Assembly: GCA_038503035.1 (NCBI GenBank)
Contig: JAVSML010000042.1
Span: 372,001-436,000 of the forward strand
Source of the DNA: Crocodylus rhombifer
Taxonomy: Eukaryota; Chordata; Crocodylia; Crocodylidae
DNA length: 64,000 nucleotides
Direction: 5' to 3'
The notes below the pieces were generated by a model. It did no database searches and was not told where the DNA came from. It saw only the letters and a program-made list of their open reading frames with translations. The translations under genes were made by a program, and so were the position numbers. The first letter of the stretch is position 1; every line of letters starts with the position of its first letter. This document shows positions 46,798-57,010 of the stretch, one piece after another.

Positions 46798-47246
46798 ACA
46801 GTACTTAGGATAATATCTGCCCATTCAGCACCATCTAGAATACTGGATGCAGATTTTGATTCCACCTTTTAACAAGGACAGAGGGAAGTTAGAGAGGGTC
46901 CAGAATCAGGCAACAAAATGATAAAGGGCTTGGAAGAGAAGCTGTACAAGGAGAAATTAAAGGAAATAGATACATTCAGCTTGAAAAAAAGAGGTGCTTA
47001 AGAGCGGACATAATAGGAATCTTCAAATATCTGCAGAGCTCCCATAAAGATGAGAGAGAACACCTTTTCTTTCTTGCTGCAGAGAGGAGGGCACAGACGA
47101 GTGCCTTGAAGTTGCAGCAAAGAAGGTTTTGATTGCATATCAGGAAAAAACGTCTTCACTGTTAGAACAGTCAGGCAGCGGGATAGACTGGGGAAGCTGT
47201 AGAACCTCCATCATTGGAGGTATTCAAGAAAACACTGCATAATCAT
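46798..47246 (+). mobile_element. Old CR1/L3-like LINE, left part (split by hAT)
   Basis: Contains the C-terminal ORF2 region in order: 'ctagaatactggatgcag', 'gagagggtccagaatcaggcaacaaaatg', 'cagcttgaaaaaaagaggtgctta', 'atatcaggaaaaaacgtcttcactgttag' and 'catcattggaggtattcaagaaaacactg'. It stops at the hAT terminus. The expected continuation (cagggatgatc-like) is found on the other side of the hAT at 54249, which shows that the hAT inserted into it. Confidence 0.85.
47239..47246 (+). repeat. hAT target-site duplication, left
   Basis: ataatcat. The partner at 54241-54248 is atagccat. They match at 6 of 8 positions and both differences are transitions, consistent with an old hAT insertion. Confidence 0.75.
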
Positions 47247-47900
47247 CAGGGCTGTGCGAAATTTTGGCGGCCATTTCGTTTTGGATTCGGATGTTTCGGT
47301 GGCCGAAACACCAAATCTGAAATGACACACAAGGCTCTGAAACGAAACAGATCCATCCGAAATGTTTCGGAAATGTTTTGGATGTTTCGGACTGTTTTGG
47401 AGGTGGGCTTGCAGTGGAAGAGAAAATAAGGGGAGGGAGGGAGGGACTGCTCTGATATTAACATCTGTAGTGAGCCAGTGACAACGACATGTCCCTGAGG
47501 TCCCTTCCAATCCCAGTACACTGCTGCAGGAACAGAGAGGTACCATAAAATGCTGTTTGGGAACTGCTCTCTGCCATTTTGCCGCTGCATCTGTGTAGCA
47601 GCAGGAGCAGCAGCAGAGAGCAGCATCTGTAAGCTTACAGCTTGGTAATGCCTTCCTACCAAGCTGTAGCCAATCCTCTCCTATTTACCCTTGCCTACCC
47701 TCCCTATTGTTATCCCTTGAAACTTTTTCTTCCCCCCAAAATCCTGTTATTTGTTCTTCTTATCCCCTGCCCCTCTCCAAACAAAAAGAAAGCACTGCTT
47801 TGTCTGGCAGTGTCTCATCACTGTGCAACTGCAGGAAAGCACTTCACATACATTACGCACACACTCACACAGACACATATTTTTTTCCAGCACATGAAAT

Positions 47901-49484
47901 ATGAAGTGTGCTGGAAAGCCAGGTGCCAGATCTTCTGGCAGGGAAGCCAGAGAGGGCAGATGGAGAGCTGTAAGTTCCCCCTCCCCCAAACTTAGATGCA
48001 CCCTCTTCCGTAGTACTAGCAGGCATGAGGCTTCTGGTGCTGGTGGCAGCAAGGAGGTGAGACCAGTGCCTGCATCTGTATTGCCTCCAATAACACCAGC
48101 CATAAAAATAACCCCCAGCACCACCAGCATGACAAGCAGCACCAGCATGACAGTTTCCTCCACCCCCATTTCAGTTCCCAGCCTGAGTCTTTCAGTGCCA
48201 GAGGAAGAGCAGGATCTGGAAGCAGAGGACCTGAGCACCCTACCAAAAGAAAGTCTGGGGACCAAGGAGGAATCTGAGTTTCTGCTCCACTCCCCTTCAA
48301 GTTTCCCTAGAGCCAGGTCTCCTTCCCCAGAAAGCAGTTCAGACAAGGTTGAGGTTGTGGAAGCAAGTGGCTCAGCTGAGTCAGCTCCTCCTGTTGTTGT
48401 GCCTCTGGCTGCTGAGAAGGGGGATCAGGCAGGATTCGCACCCGCACCCCAAAAGCGAGGGGGTAGTTCAGTGTGGGATAATTTTGAGGTGGCAGATGAT
48501 CCCACATATGCTATCTGCCTGCACTGCTGATGTAAGACCAGACAGGGCAAGGAAGTGAAACACTGCAGCACCATGAGGATGATGATGCATCTCAGGAGGC
48601 ACCACCACCTTGCCCTTGCTCCTCCTCAGCCTAGCACCAGTGGGAGCATGCTCAAAAGGAAGGCCCCCTCTCGCTCCAAGCCCCCATCCTCAAGAAACAG
48701 AAGCAGGCCACCCTGGAACAGTGGGGCAAAGGTGGACAGAAAGGGGGGCGCATTGCAAAGGCGAGCAAGATCACCCAGAGCATCAGGGAGATGCTTCCTC
48801 TGGATGGCCAGCCCTCCTCCGTAGTTGAGCAGCCAGGGTTCAGACAGTTGATGGCACTTGTGTCCCCAACCTACCAAGTGCCCACATGCACCACCTTCAG
48901 CAGGATGGTGGTACCCTCCCTGTATGAGGCACGCAGAAAGTACTTGAGGGAGGAGTTCCACAAGGCAGGTCCACAAGTGGCCTTGCACTTCACCTCAGAC
49001 ATCTGGAGCAGCCGGGGTGGAGATCATGCCTAACTCTCCCTCACAGGGTGCTGGTGCCATTACTCAGGGTGTTGGTGGGCTCTCCTTCAAGCCAAGGTGA
49101 TGGATGAGTCCCACACAGCAATGGAGATCACGGTGGCCATGAACCACATGGTGCGGAGGTAGCTCACTGGGCAGGGAGAGCTCACCCGTGGATTCATGGT
49201 CACCAACAATATGGTCAACAATATGGTCAAGGCAGTCTGTGATGTCAACTTTGTTGGCATCCACTGTGTGGCACACAAGTCCTGCCTCATAGTCAGGGAT
49301 GCCTTGGAGGGCGACAGGGCAGCCAGTAAGAGCACCATCACATCTGGCCAGCTCATTTTGAAATGCAGGTAGGTGTCAGGCTACTTCCACCAGAGCATCA
49401 AGGGCAGCAAAATTCTGCAGGACAGACAGGCAGAGCTGAGTGTCCCGCAGCACAAAACCATCCAGGATGTGGAGACTTGATGAA
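47901..49484 (+). pseudogene. hAT transposase, N-terminal half
   Basis: A Ser/Pro-rich leader is followed by a BED-type zinc finger: SSVWDNFEVADDPTYAICLHC, an in-frame TGA at 48528, then KHCSTMRMMMHLRRHH. The two Cys and two His ligands are all visible. A frameshift near 48800 follows, then VEQPGFRQLMALVSPTYQVP, VVPSLYE and LHFTSDIWSS, where the Asp is the first catalytic residue. Further on are HTAMEITVAMNHMV, GFMVTNNMVNNMVKAV and IHCVAHKSCLIVRDAL. The second catalytic Asp of the usual VTDN is Asn here. A 12-bp tandem duplication (aacaatatggtc, about 49204-49228) lies at that motif. The frame is cut by the CR1 right after 'QHKTIQDVET'. The start at 47901 is only the longest frame. Confidence 0.85.
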
Positions 49485-51377
49485 AGTCTCTCCAGGGACC
49501 TAGTGGACCTCCTGCAGCTAAAAAGAAAAGCCTACAAAGGATGGAGGACGGGATTCACCTCCAAGGAGGATTACTCCACACCGGTCCGGTCCTGCAGGGA
49601 GCAAACCAGGAAAGCCAAGACTGCAACTGAACTCCAACTAGCTTCAGGCATCAAAGACAACAAAAACTCCTTTTTCAGATATGTGGGGAGCCGGAGGAAA
49701 AGCAAGGGCAATGTTGGACCCCTGCTAAACCAGATGGGGCAACTGACAATTGACGACCAGGAAAAAGCCAACCTATTAAATAGGTACTTTGCGTCAGTCT
49801 TTCATCAGTCACATGGGATGCCCATGCCTGTTATGGGACAGGGAAATCTGGGTGAGGGGGATCTCCTACCCTCCATCAATGCTGACCTCGTGAAGGAACA
49901 CCTTGAGAAGCTGGATACCTTCAAGTCAGCCGGCCCTGACAATCTGCACCCCAGGGTACTCAAGGAGCTGGCGAGCGTCATAGCCCAGCCCCTGGCACGG
50001 ATCTTTGAAAACTCCTGGCGCTCTGGTGTAGTGCCCGAAGACTGGAAGAAGGCCAATGTGGTGCCGATCTTCAAGAAAGGGAGGAGAGTCGATCCGGCTA
50101 ACTACAGGCCCATTAGCCTGACTTCTATCCTGGGGAAGATCCTAGAAAAGTTTATTAAGGAGGCCATCCTTGAGGGACTGGCCCAGGCTAAGATTCTAAG
50201 GGATAGCCAGCATGGGTTTGTTGTGGGTAGGTCTTGTTTGACCAATCTCATTTCCTTCTATGACCAGGTGACCTATCACCTGGACAAGGGAGAAGAGGTT
50301 GATGTCATATATCTTGACTTCAAAAAAGCTTTTGATCTCGTATCCCATGATCACCTCTTGGCCAAACTGCCCAGTTGTGGCCTTGGCTCCACCACGACCT
50401 GTTGGCTGGGAAACTGGCTCCGTGGTCAGATCCAGAGGGTTGTGATTGATGGCAGTCACTCATTGTGGTGCCCTGTGACCAGTGGGGTCCCTCAAGGCTC
50501 TGTCCTGGGACCCATACTGTTCAACATCTTCATTAACGATGTGGACATTGGAGTCAGGAGTGGACTGGCCAAGTTCGCCGATGACACCAAACTTTGGGGC
50601 AAAGCATCAAAGCCAGAGGACAGGCGGGTGATCCAGGCTGACCTGGACAAGCTCAGCAAATGGGCAGACGAGAACCTCATGGCGTTTAACACTGAAAAAT
50701 GCAAGGTTCTCCACCTTGGGAAAAAAAACCTGCAGCACCCTTATAGGCTTGGCAATGCTACGTTGGTTAGCACTACAGAAGAAAGAGACTTGGGGGTCAT
50801 CATTGACCTCAAGATGAACATGAGCCTGCAATGCGATGCTGCAGCTAGTAAAGCGACCAAAATGCTGGTTTGCATCCATAGATGCTTCTTGAGCAAATCC
50901 CGGGACGTCATTCTCCCCTTGTACTCGGCCTTGGTGAGGCCGCAGCTGGAGTACTGCGTCCAGTTTTGGGCTCCACAATTCAAAAAGGATGTGGAGAAGC
51001 TTGAGAGAGTCCAGAGGAGAGCCACGCGCATGATCAGAGGTCAGGAAAACAGATCTTACGATGACAGGCTGAGAGACATGGGACTCTTTAGCCTGGAAAA
51101 GCGTAGGCTCAGGGGTGATCTGATGGCCACCTATAAATTTATCAAGGGTGACCACCAGGATCTGGGGGAACGTTTGTTCACCAGAGCGCCCCAAGGGATG
51201 ACGAGGTTGAACGGTCACAAATTCCTGCAAGACCGTTTCAGGCTGGACATAAGGAAGAATTTCTTTACTGTCCGAGCCCCCAAGGTCTGGAACAGTCCAC
51301 CAGCAGAGGTAGTTCAAGCACCTACATTGAACACCTTCAAGAGTAAACTGGATGCTTATCTTGCTGGGATCCTATGA
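49440..51377 (+). CDS. CR1 ORF2 reverse transcriptase (open, chimeric first 15 codons)
   Basis: An uninterrupted 645-codon frame. Residues 1-15 come from hAT sequence read out of its own frame, so the natural CR1 part starts near residue 16. Motifs: ANVVPIFKKGRR (205-216), NYRPISLTSILGK (221-233), QHGFVVGRSCLTN (257-269), YLDFKKAFDLVSH (291-303), SGVPQGSVLGP (348-358) and KFADDTKLWGK (378-388). Catalytic Asp293, Asp381 and Asp382 are all present. The C-terminus has [19 protein letters not shown] and the DAYLAGIL close. With no endonuclease it should be unable to move itself. Confidence 0.88.
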   Translation: MSRSTKPSRMWRLDESLSRDLVDLLQLKRKAYKGWRTGFTSKEDYSTPVRSCREQTRKAKTATELQLASGIKDNKNSFFRYVGSRRKSKGNVGPLLNQMGQLTIDDQEKANLLNRYFASVFHQSHGMPMPVMGQGNLGEGDLLPSINADLVKEHLEKLDTFKSAGPDNLHPRVLKELASVIAQPLARIFENSWRSGVVPEDWKKANVVPIFKKGRRVDPANYRPISLTSILGKILEKFIKEAILEGLAQAKILRDSQHGFVVGRSCLTNLISFYDQVTYHLDKGEEVDVIYLDFKKAFDLVSHDHLLAKLPSCGLGSTTTCWLGNWLRGQIQRVVIDGSHSLWCPVTSGVPQGSVLGPILFNIFINDVDIGVRSGLAKFADDTKLWGKASKPEDRRVIQADLDKLSKWADENLMAFNTEKCKVLHLGKKNLQHPYRLGNATLVSTTEERDLGVIIDLKMNMSLQCDAAASKATKMLVCIHRCFLSKSRDVILPLYSALVRPQLEYCVQFWAPQFKKDVEKLERVQRRATRMIRGQENRSYDDRLRDMGLFSLEKRRLRGDLMATYKFIKGDHQDLGERLFTRAPQGMTRLNGHKFLQDRFRLDIRKNFFTVRAPKVWNSPPAEVVQAPTLNTFKSKLDAYLAGIL

Positions 51378-51456
51378 CCCCAGCTGACTTGCTGCCCTTT
51401 GGGCAAGGGGCTGGACTCGATTTCCCGAGGTCCCACATGTCTATGAAATCTATGAA
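49486..51456 (+). mobile_element. CR1 LINE inserted in the hAT transposase gene, young copy
   Basis: 5'-truncated at about 49486 in the linker between endonuclease and reverse transcriptase (SLSRDLVDLLQLKRKAYKGW). The 3' end is 'ctatgaaatctatgaa'. The hAT codons VET before it and YLMLE after it show that the insertion removed only a few hAT bases. It is closely related to the copy at 40.5 kb but much better preserved, so it is among the latest events in this window. Confidence 0.92.
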
Positions 51457-52377
51457 TACCTGATGCTGGAAAGTCTGGTGGAGCAACAGAATGCCATCCG
51501 TGAGATAGCTCTGCTACGGGGCCCAAACAAAGCTGAGTGGAATACTATCTCCCAGATCTTGGTGGTCCTCAAACCATTGCAAGAGGCCACCAAGACTGTC
51601 AGCACTGGTGATGCTCTCCTTGGCCAGGTGAGCCCCATAGTGAGAGAACTTGAGAACCAAATGGAGAAGTTCCAAGGGATCGATGTTCCTGGATGGGGTA
51701 AGCGGCTGTCATGAGAGGTGAAGCAGCTGAGGGAGGGCGTCAAGGAACAGCTGGATCCATTGTGATCCAGTACATTCCATGTGCTGGCATCCAGGTGCTA
51801 CCCGAGGGTGAAGGGGAGTGTATGCAGAAGCAAAACCCTGGATCACTGGACGAAGGTCCTAGTGAACAGAGTCTGAGAAGCAGAAGGGCACAGGTGGGGG
51901 GACATGAAATGGGGGGATCCACTTTCCCGTACCAGTACTTCCAGCAGCAGCTGGTCTCTTCCACGACAGCCTCTGACAACGTGGGCCAAGGGCATGGTTT
52001 CAATGGTGGGGTTCAGAAGCACTGGATCCCAGCCTCAGGCAAGTAGTGCAGAGGCCTTGGTGGCAACCTATCTCAGCAAGGGTGTGAAGACACTTGACTG
52101 CGAACCCTTGGCTTATTGGGCAACCCACAGCCAGATATGGCAGGATCTGGCCACGGTTGCCTGGCAACACCTACCCTGTCCTCTGACTAGTGTTCCAAGT
52201 GAGAGGGTGTTCAGCATTGCTGGGGATGTTGTGACACCCCACCACACCTCCTTGGATCCTGTTTTGGTGGAGCAACTGTTGTTCTTCAAGGCGAACCTCT
52301 CACTGCTGGGTTTCCCTGAGCTTCACATGCAGACAGAGTGCCACCCTCCTCACTCTGTCTGCACCTATTTCCTTTAA
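51457..52377 (+). pseudogene. hAT transposase, C-terminal half
   Basis: Resumes directly after the CR1 with YLMLESLVEQQNAIREIALL, then WNTISQILVVLKPLQEATK and SPIVRELENQMEKF. After two stops (51713 and about 51762) the same frame carries the hAT dimerisation domain: ALVATYLSKG, YWATHSQIWQDLATVAWQHL, CPLTSVPSERVFSIAGDVVT (with the third catalytic acidic residue, Glu, in PSERVFS) and LVEQLLFFKANLSLL. The domain is well preserved. A possible A-rich polyadenylation region follows at 52375. Confidence 0.87.
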
Positions 52378-52825
52378 AAAAAAATGTTTAAAACCATTTA
52401 ATGCCCCGCTCTCAGAGCTGGAAGTGGCACTCACTACATCAGCAGTCAGAAGGGGAAGAACATCTCCCCACTGATCTCCTTTGCCAGGATGAACTTGGAG
52501 AAATGGACTGGGACTATGGGGAAGAAGGATACCCCAGGTTCTGGACATGACCTAAAACTGCATCCTGCCAGGACTGGAGGCCTGGTAGGGCTGCTGGTGG
52601 CGTGGCAGCCCCCAAGAAATGCCAGAACCAAGAACCTCTCTGGTGAAAAGCGGGTAGGAGGTGCCTTATAACCTCCAGCCACCACATTCACTCACAGTCC
52701 TGGCTAGGGAAAGCCCAGACCTGTAAGATCTTTGAGGTCTGAGGCTTGCTGGTAGCAGTGGAGTTGTGAGGCTCCAGGTGAGCTTAGCTGCCTGGGATGC
52801 CATCTGTGAGTCATGGGCTTTCACG
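52378..52825. other. hAT 3' non-coding region
   Basis: Sequence between the transposase stop and the PLE insertion. It is GC-richer than the genomic flanks and without recognisable frames, consistent with the 3' UTR of the hAT. Confidence 0.5.
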
Positions 52826-53885
52826 TTTACAACCCTTTGTCAGGCTGAGAAAGCATCTGCAGTTGCTGTGTGTGCTCTTCCTGGATGGAAGGAATAGTAA
52901 AGAAGTCAGAGGCTGGCGTGCAATGGAGGCAAGAAAGCCAGTCAGTGAAAATGAAAATGGAGGTGTCAGGGGGTGAGAGACAGGCTGGGAGGGGAGGGGG
53001 GTGAAAGGGGGATGTAACAGATAAACCTAGAGAAGTACCTGCTACCTGGGGAGTCAGATGTCTGGCAGGTTGTAATGTGTCATAAATCCAATGTCTATAT
53101 TGAGTCCGTGAGTTTCTGTATCTATGAGGTTGATGAAGTGAAGTTCATAGGCCTGGCTGTGAAAAGTGGTTTGTAAATTCCTTTTGAGGATCAGGACTGA
53201 GAGACTGGAGACAGAGTGGTTTCCTTGTGAGAAATGTGCCCCCACAGGTAGTTGGGTATTCTTGTCTTTGATAGATTCTTCTGCATAGTTTGTGGGGGTA
53301 CGGGAGATATGTTGGCATGTTTTGCATTTCTTGTCCTGGCATGGTCTGGATCCATTCAGTGTGTTTTGGGCTGTAGGAAGTTAGCTTCTGGTGATGAGGT
53401 TAGCAAGGTTTGGTGCTTGTTTGAATTTACAAACCACTTCTGACATACAGGCCCATGTACTTCACTTCATCAACCTCCTAGATACTTATGAACTCAATAT
53501 AGACATTGGGTTTATGACACACTACAATCTGCCTGACATCTGACTCCCCAGGTAGCAGGTACCTTTCCTTTTATCTGCTACATCTCCCTTCCCCCTACCC
53601 CAGCCTCTCTCTCACCCCCTGATACCTCCATTTTCATTTTCACTGACTGGCTTTCTTGCCTGCATTGCATGCCAGCCTCTGACTTCTTAAATTTTCCTTC
53701 CATTCAGGAAGAGTGCACACACACCAGATAGATGCTTCCTCAGCCTGATGAAGGGTTTTTAGACCCAAAAGCTTGCAAAGAAGAATTTGTCCAACTATTC
53801 CGTTGGCCTAATAAAAGATATCAGATTGATCCTAAGAACCTTGTCTGGGCTACGTCCTTAGACCAACATGACTACAACCTACACC
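52826..53885. mobile_element. Penelope-like element with inverted arms
   Basis: The left arm (52826-53180) and right arm (53423-53762) are long imperfect reverse complements. They join at an exact 15-bp match, gtggtttgtaaattc (53166-53180) against gaatttacaaaccac (53423-53437). The spacer (53181-53422) contains the decayed nuclease region. Compared with the copy at 9.86 kb it lacks about 170 bp of the GIY-YIG domain. The right arm continues to a full 3' end (ttggcctaataaaagatatcag ... gaccaacatgactacaacctacacc). It lies inside the hAT, so it inserted after that. Confidence 0.82.
53741..53785 (+). ncRNA. Degenerate hammerhead-ribozyme-like core in PLE
   Basis: ctgatga (53745-53751) is followed by a stem gggt...accc around a short loop (53753-53766) and then aaaagcttgc. 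This is the order of a hammerhead core: CUGAUGA, stem II, then GAAA. The first base of the GAAA block (G12, the general base) is A here, so the copy is predicted inactive. Hammerhead motifs are established components of PLE terminal repeats. The corresponding segments at 9925-9945 and in the left arm at 52836 are further decayed. Confidence 0.55.
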
Positions 53886-54240
53886 CCTTAACACACAAGT
53901 GACATGAGGTTTGCTTTGAACAGTTTGAGGTGGTTTCCCAGAAACCCCTGCACCTATCTCCTTGAAACATGGCAGGCTCCATGGCCTCTGAAGGGGCTAG
54001 ACTCCCTGCAAGTTTAATCCAAATCAGGCAAGAAATGACAAAGTTATAGGCAGTTTTGTGATTCCCCATTATGGCCTATGGCCCAAACACCGGAACAGTG
54101 CCAAGTCTCCGAAACAGTTTCAAAACAGTTTTGGCTGAAACAAAACAGGACAGTTATTTGAAACACCAAAACGAAACACTGTCCCTCCAAAATGCCAAAT
54201 CCAAAAACAAAATGAAACACAGCCGTTTCTCACAGCCCTA

Positions 54241-54248
54241 ATAGCCAT
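54241..54248 (+). repeat. hAT target-site duplication, right
   Basis: atagccat, partner of ataatcat at 47239-47246 (6 of 8 positions identical). Confidence 0.75.
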
Positions 54249-54830
54249 TGGTCAGGGACGATCCAGGAGTAGCAGAGCAGGCATAGCTATGGACATTTTC
54301 CATGCTTCTGGGTTTTGCTGGTTGCCACCTGGGGCCTGGTCAAAGTTTTCTTTTTCCCCCTTCCTCAGAAGCACTGGGTATCGCCTGCAGCCAAGGCAGA
54401 GCATTTGGCTAGGGTGTGCAAATGCTCCCATTTGAACTAAAACCTAAAATTTCCTGGCTAGAGGGGCTTGCTCCTTTGCTTAGGATCAGACTAATTGGCA
54501 CATTTGGGGTCAGGAAAGAATTTTACCCCATGGTCCAAGTAGTAGAGACTGCATGAGCAAGGGGTTGCCTTCTTCTGTAACAGAGGGCATAGTCCTCTTT
54601 TCCAGTCTCTCAAGAATATTTTAAGGCTGACCAAAAGCAGGACTGACTGAAATTGCCCCCCTACTTTATCTGCGGCAATGTAGGTTGCGTGACAGTTGAT
54701 TGTGTAATTTTAGGAACAGTTTACGCAAGGACTGTACCAGGTATTTGGATAGAGCTGATCCTGGCTTAGGCAGGGAGCTGGATTGGACGACCTCCAGAAG
54801 TCCCTTCCAGCCCTACTTTTCTATGCCCAA
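54249..54830 (+). mobile_element. Old CR1/L3-like LINE, right part
   Basis: Resumes with 'tggtcagggacgatccaggagtagc' and ends with 'tggattggacgacctccagaagtcccttccagccctacttttctatgcc', the classic CR1-clade 3' UTR and terminus. Together with 46798-47246 it makes one LINE 3' end split by the hAT. Confidence 0.8.
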
Positions 54831-57005
54831 CTGGGGAAAGAGCAAGGACTCTAATCACTAGGATACTGGGTTTGCCTTGTCTTTTCCCTTCATCCTCCAA
54901 CCTCATCAACTGTCCCTGCTTCATGTCCTCATGCTGCTAGCCATGCTTTTTTTCTCTAACTAAAGTTTCAGAGATTTCTACACCATTATGTGCATACTTG
55001 AACAATCCTATTCTGTCTCAGCCTGAGCAATCCTAGCACAACCACCTAAGCACAGGGAAGAACATGGAAAGGCTACACAGGCAAGTGGAAATCTAACCTA
55101 AATTCTATGTAAGTGCCTAACATTGCACTTATGCAAGTGTATAAGTGCCACTCAGGTGTGTAAAGGTGACACAGGATCTGCTCCTAGGGCTCTAAACCCG
55201 TGCTACTGACATCGTTAAGTGTAAAATCCAAGTTCAATAATTTCTGTAAATCACTGTAAACATCAGCGTGCACACTTTTATTACATTCTCATGTTTACTA
55301 CATGAGAAACAAGGTATAACCAGAAACAAAAATGGCATCCGAATTCTAAACTGTGGCATCATAAGAGCTTTGAGGAAAATTATAAGGCGTTAAATAGCTG
55401 TGGGTTAAACAGCATATTCCATTAGTTTCACTGTTCTGTTTTAAAATCCCATTCTGTAATTTAAACAACAAATGTTAAAATGCTGAAACCTATCTGGTGA
55501 ATTCATCTGTATACACCCTTCAAGCATTAAAATCAGTTACATACTAATGACAATTGTTTCTACTGTCACTCTAGCTATAAAGGCAGGCCAAGTGAAGTCA
55601 AAGCCAATGGCCTCTGGCTGATTGTGTGTATTGACAAATTAGATGATTAACTGGAACCATCAAGCTCAAATGCACTGTGTCCCTATAGACCTAAGAAAGA
55701 AGGGAGGGAAAAGATTGTTTTTAAAAGGAATATAATCAAAGGGACCCTGACCAAAATGACTGAAGGAAGATAGGCACATAAAGAGCATTATTTGTACTGA
55801 ATCAAACAGTGACTGGCGTGGACTCTTATTTCAATACAGGATATGCTGTCACTCCAAATAGTGGGCATATCCCCAAATGCTAAATACAGAAATCTTTCAA
55901 ATCAATCTTTCGACCCAATTAAAATGAGCTCAAAAAAAATACGCTAGTATGTCAATGACAGCTTTATCACAGGATACACGACTACCTCAGTAAGGCAGTT
56001 TACCTTTTAAAAATGCTGAAACAAAAGCAAGAGCATGTCAAGGAGATTAGCATAATAACAAAATGTTTTGTTATATTTATGGGAAGGTTTTAGTTCACAG
56101 AAAATTCAGAAAACACATCTGAGAAGAGTGAAAGGAAAACAGCGAATACTGGCACAGCATGCAATTAAATTCAATCTGCCGCATTTATATGATGTGTCTT
56201 CTGCAAAACAGCTTGCATAAGGTGAGCAGGATTTGGTCCACAACGGAATTATTAAAATAGTTGCTCTTGAATGACACAGAAATTACCTGTTTATTACTCC
56301 ACAAAAAGAAATATGAGTATATCAGAGAAAACAAGAGTGTAACTCAAGTATTACCCAATTTAAATAGAACTGTGTTTCTAGTTGTTCCAAATACAAGTGC
56401 AAATTTTATCACAATTATTAAAAACGTAAAAACTGAACACACCGTAATCACTTTCCAAGTAAACAGTTCAGAAGATGGGATCCTTTCAACTTAAAGCTGC
56501 ATCAGGAAAACAATCTACCACTAAATTACAATCCTGTGACCTATGGAATTAGATAATCCTGGTAAGGCCACTCTTTAATTATTTTTCATCCACACAGTTG
56601 CAAGATTTGTTTTGCCGACCTAGTAAGAGGGTTTCAAAGCACAAATGGCAAGTGGGCACCCATCTCCCATTGGCCTTCAGTGGGTGTTACGTACTCAATT
56701 GCCATCTGAGCCTTTGAAATTTTCCTTTCAAATGCTCTTTAGTTAAGCTTTATTATTATTATTATCACTATCATTAAAAGATCCTTCTTTGATATGTTAA
56801 CATTGATATGGAAAGTTTGTGTACAACTTATTCACAACCTGGATGTTACCTTTAAAACAACCTGTTTGAGTGTGGTCAGCTTATTACCCATACATTTTGT
56901 CCAAATTCCCTAAATGCTTAAAAAAATACATTCTGAAATATACTTCAGTCCCTAATAAGGTTGTCTATACCCTTGTTTTCTAAAAATGATTTATTACAAA
57001 TATCA
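54831..57005. other. Stretch with no recognised gene
   Basis: AT-rich sequence. The 77-codon plus frame at 56261-56494 shows no domain. Parts look low in repeats and could be unique or conserved non-coding DNA, which I cannot judge without alignment. Confidence 0.35.
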
Positions 57006-57010
57006 TTACT

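Larger units (their letters stand above)
47247..54240 (+). mobile_element. Autonomous-type hAT transposon, decayed, with nested insertions
   Basis: Terminal repeats are cagggctgtgcgaaa on the left and the complement of tagggctgtgagaaa on the right. Both ends have long subterminal zones rich in tttcgg/gtttcg blocks (47275-47405 and 54090-54225). Between them lies a hAT transposase with BED zinc finger, RNase H-like core and dimerisation domain, all broken by stops and frameshifts. Without the CR1 (about 1.97 kb) and the PLE (about 1.06 kb) the element would be about 4 kb, a usual length for an autonomous hAT. It sits inside an older CR1/L3 with an 8-bp target duplication. Confidence 0.9.

Noticed and set aside
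47747..48346. 199-codon minus-strand frame
   Set aside because: It is antisense to the Ser/Pro-rich leader of the hAT transposase, whose sense frame continues into a recognisable BED zinc finger.
50607..51317. 236-codon minus-strand frame
   Set aside because: Antisense shadow of the CR1 reverse transcriptase at 49440-51377.
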